Source: Bradyrhizobium semiaridum (GTDB taxonomy: Bacteria; Pseudomonadota; Alphaproteobacteria; Rhizobiales; Xanthobacteraceae). From it: a stretch of DNA of 64,000 nt. A program made the position numbers and the translations under genes. Under the pieces are notes generated by a model. That model worked only from the letters and a program-made list of their open reading frames with translations, was not told the DNA's origin and made no database searches. The stretch lies in contig NZ_JAGKJJ010000018.1 of NCBI RefSeq assembly GCF_020329505.1, positions 17,917 through 81,916 of the forward strand, written 5' to 3'. The stretch's first letter is position 1; every line of letters begins with the position of its first letter. Below, piece by piece: positions 62,918-64,000 of the stretch.

Positions 62918-64000
62918 ATGAATGTAGCGGACAGCAAGATCACGGCGCGTGCGCCGTTCGATACCGAGAAGCTCGACCGGCTGATGGACGAGGCGCGGCT
63001 CGACGCGCTGGTCGTCACGTCCCGACACAACGTTCAGTATCTGCTCGGCGGTTATCGCTTCTTCTTCTTCGAGGCGATGGAGGCGATCGGCGTCAGCCGC
63101 TATTTGCCGGTGTATGTCTATCAGCGCGGGCGTCCGCAGAACGCGCTCTATATCGGCAACCGCATGGAAGGGTTCGAGAAGGAACTCGGCCACATTGCGG
63201 CGCCCGCGATCAAGACCGCTTCCTGGGGTAGCACGGACGCGATCCGTCTCGCCATCGATCACATCAAGGAACTGGGCGCGGGCGTGACACGCGTCGGATT
63301 CGAGCCGAGTTTCCTGCCGTCCGATGCCAAGGATCTCCTGAGCAAAGAGCTCGGCGGCGCGTCGCTGGCGGACGCGCAATTCGTGCTGGAACGGCTGCGC
63401 GCGGTCAAGACCGCGGCAGAGCTTGACCTGGTGCGTGAAGCCTCCGAGCGCGTGGTGGACGCGATGACGGCGACCTTCGACATCTGCGCGCCGGGGATGA
63501 GCAAGCACGATATCGTCGATCGGTTGCGGCGCGAGGAACACGACAGGGACCTTGTGTTCGAGTACTGCCTGATCGCTGCCGGCAACAGCCACAACCGCGC
63601 ACCCTCCGACCAGCGCCTGAAGGCGGGCGACGTGATCTCGCTGGATTCCGGCGGCAACTATAAAGGCTATATCGGCGATCTCAGCCGCATGGGCGTGGTG
63701 GGCGAGCCCGACGCGGAATTGCGCGACCTGCTGCACGAGATCGAGGAGATCCAGCAGGTGGCGCGCCGCGCGATCAGCCCCGGTGCGCGTGGCGGCGACA
63801 TCATCGCCGCCGGCGAAGAGGCGGTACGCCGGGCGCCGCATGGCAATGTGCTGGACTACACGGCGCACGGCATCGGCCTTGTCAGTCACGAGGCGCCGCG
63901 GCTCACCGGCCACGGGCCGGTACCTTATGCACCCTACGACGCCGACCGGCCCCTGCAGCCCGGGATGGTGATCTCGATCGAGACCGCGATGCTCCATCCG
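62918..64000 (+). CDS. M24-family (Xaa-Pro peptidase/creatinase-type) enzyme, cut by the window edge
   Basis: From ATG 62918 the frame is open for 361 codons to the end of the window. An N-terminal creatinase-like domain (SRHNVQYLLGGYRFFFFEAM) precedes the pita-bread fold (from about 180). Metal ligands are visible in LDSGGNYKGYIGDLSRMG (two Asp), AHGIGLVSHEAPR (His) and MVISIETAM (Glu). In an operon with a monooxygenase and transporter it may be a creatinase- or amidase-like enzyme acting on a C-N bond rather than a dipeptidase. The remaining C-terminus is outside. Confidence 0.88.
   Translation, partial: MNVADSKITARAPFDTEKLDRLMDEARLDALVVTSRHNVQYLLGGYRFFFFEAMEAIGVSRYLPVYVYQRGRPQNALYIGNRMEGFEKELGHIAAPAIKTASWGSTDAIRLAIDHIKELGAGVTRVGFEPSFLPSDAKDLLSKELGGASLADAQFVLERLRAVKTAAELDLVREASERVVDAMTATFDICAPGMSKHDIVDRLRREEHDRDLVFEYCLIAAGNSHNRAPSDQRLKAGDVISLDSGGNYKGYIGDLSRMGVVGEPDAELRDLLHEIEEIQQVARRAISPGARGGDIIAAGEEAVRRAPHGNVLDYTAHGIGLVSHEAPRLTGHGPVPYAPYDADRPLQPGMVISIETAMLHP

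Overview
The window looks like chromosomal DNA of an alphaproteobacterium close to Bradyrhizobium. I infer this from the high-GC, strongly GC3-biased coding style, the families present (form II CO-dehydrogenase-like genes, DUF6894, DUF1272 and DUF2783 proteins, otsA/otsB, a soluble FIST-kinase set) and short palindromic intergenic repeats of a type I associate with that group. No species call is possible from the sequence alone.

Layout. 0-1.2 kb: the end of a caspase-like gene and a secreted membrane-fusion protein. 1.37-4.86 kb: a compact lower-GC three-gene unit (DNA methyltransferase, AAA/ABC-type ATPase, HNH nuclease) that looks like an acquired restriction or anti-phage system of Septu-like design with a methylase. 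5-12.1 kb: small genes, one broken gene, a receptor-type adenylate/guanylate cyclase, an AsmA protein and a Crp/Fnr regulator. 12.3-19 kb: an RND efflux pair, an OmpA-like protein and a Tyr/Ser pseudo-caspase with TPRs. 19.4-30 kb: metabolic genes centred on homogentisate (hppD, hmgA, fumarylacetoacetase, a flavin monooxygenase, a metallo-hydrolase fold protein, and MarR and Lrp regulators). 30-35 kb: an acyl-CoA racemase/transferase and a form II coxSLM-like operon. 35.5-42.5 kb: a PQQ alcohol dehydrogenase with the Asp pair of lanthanide enzymes, a fused periplasmic-binding/cytochrome c partner, two NarL-type regulators, a hybrid kinase and a FIST sensor. 43-49.7 kb: a chemoreceptor, a DUF3175 protein, a sugar-porter-like MFS protein and trehalose synthesis (otsB, otsA).

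At 49,988 lies tRNA-Ser(GGA). Its last 14 bases plus one more recur exactly at 57,986, bracketing about 7.9 kb of lower-GC sequence full of very small genes (cold-shock protein, DUF6894, DUF1488-like, zinc-ribbon and basic proteins) and decaying copies (an rpsU remnant, a DUF6894 gene with a nonsense codon). This has the form of an old genomic island that has lost its integrase. Right of the island, 58-64 kb holds a LysR-controlled catabolic operon: flavin monooxygenase, alpha/beta hydrolase, MFS transporter and an M24 peptidase-family enzyme cut by the window edge.

How the genes work together. HPPD makes homogentisate, HmgA opens its ring and fumarylacetoacetase finishes the pathway; maleylacetoacetate isomerase is not seen here. 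The PQQ dehydrogenase should pass electrons to the cytochrome domain of the fused protein, with the FIST/kinase/response-regulator genes beside it as likely regulators. The most noteworthy items are the methylase-ATPase-HNH locus, the tRNA-bounded island, the fused XoxJ-like/cytochrome protein and the pseudo-caspase.
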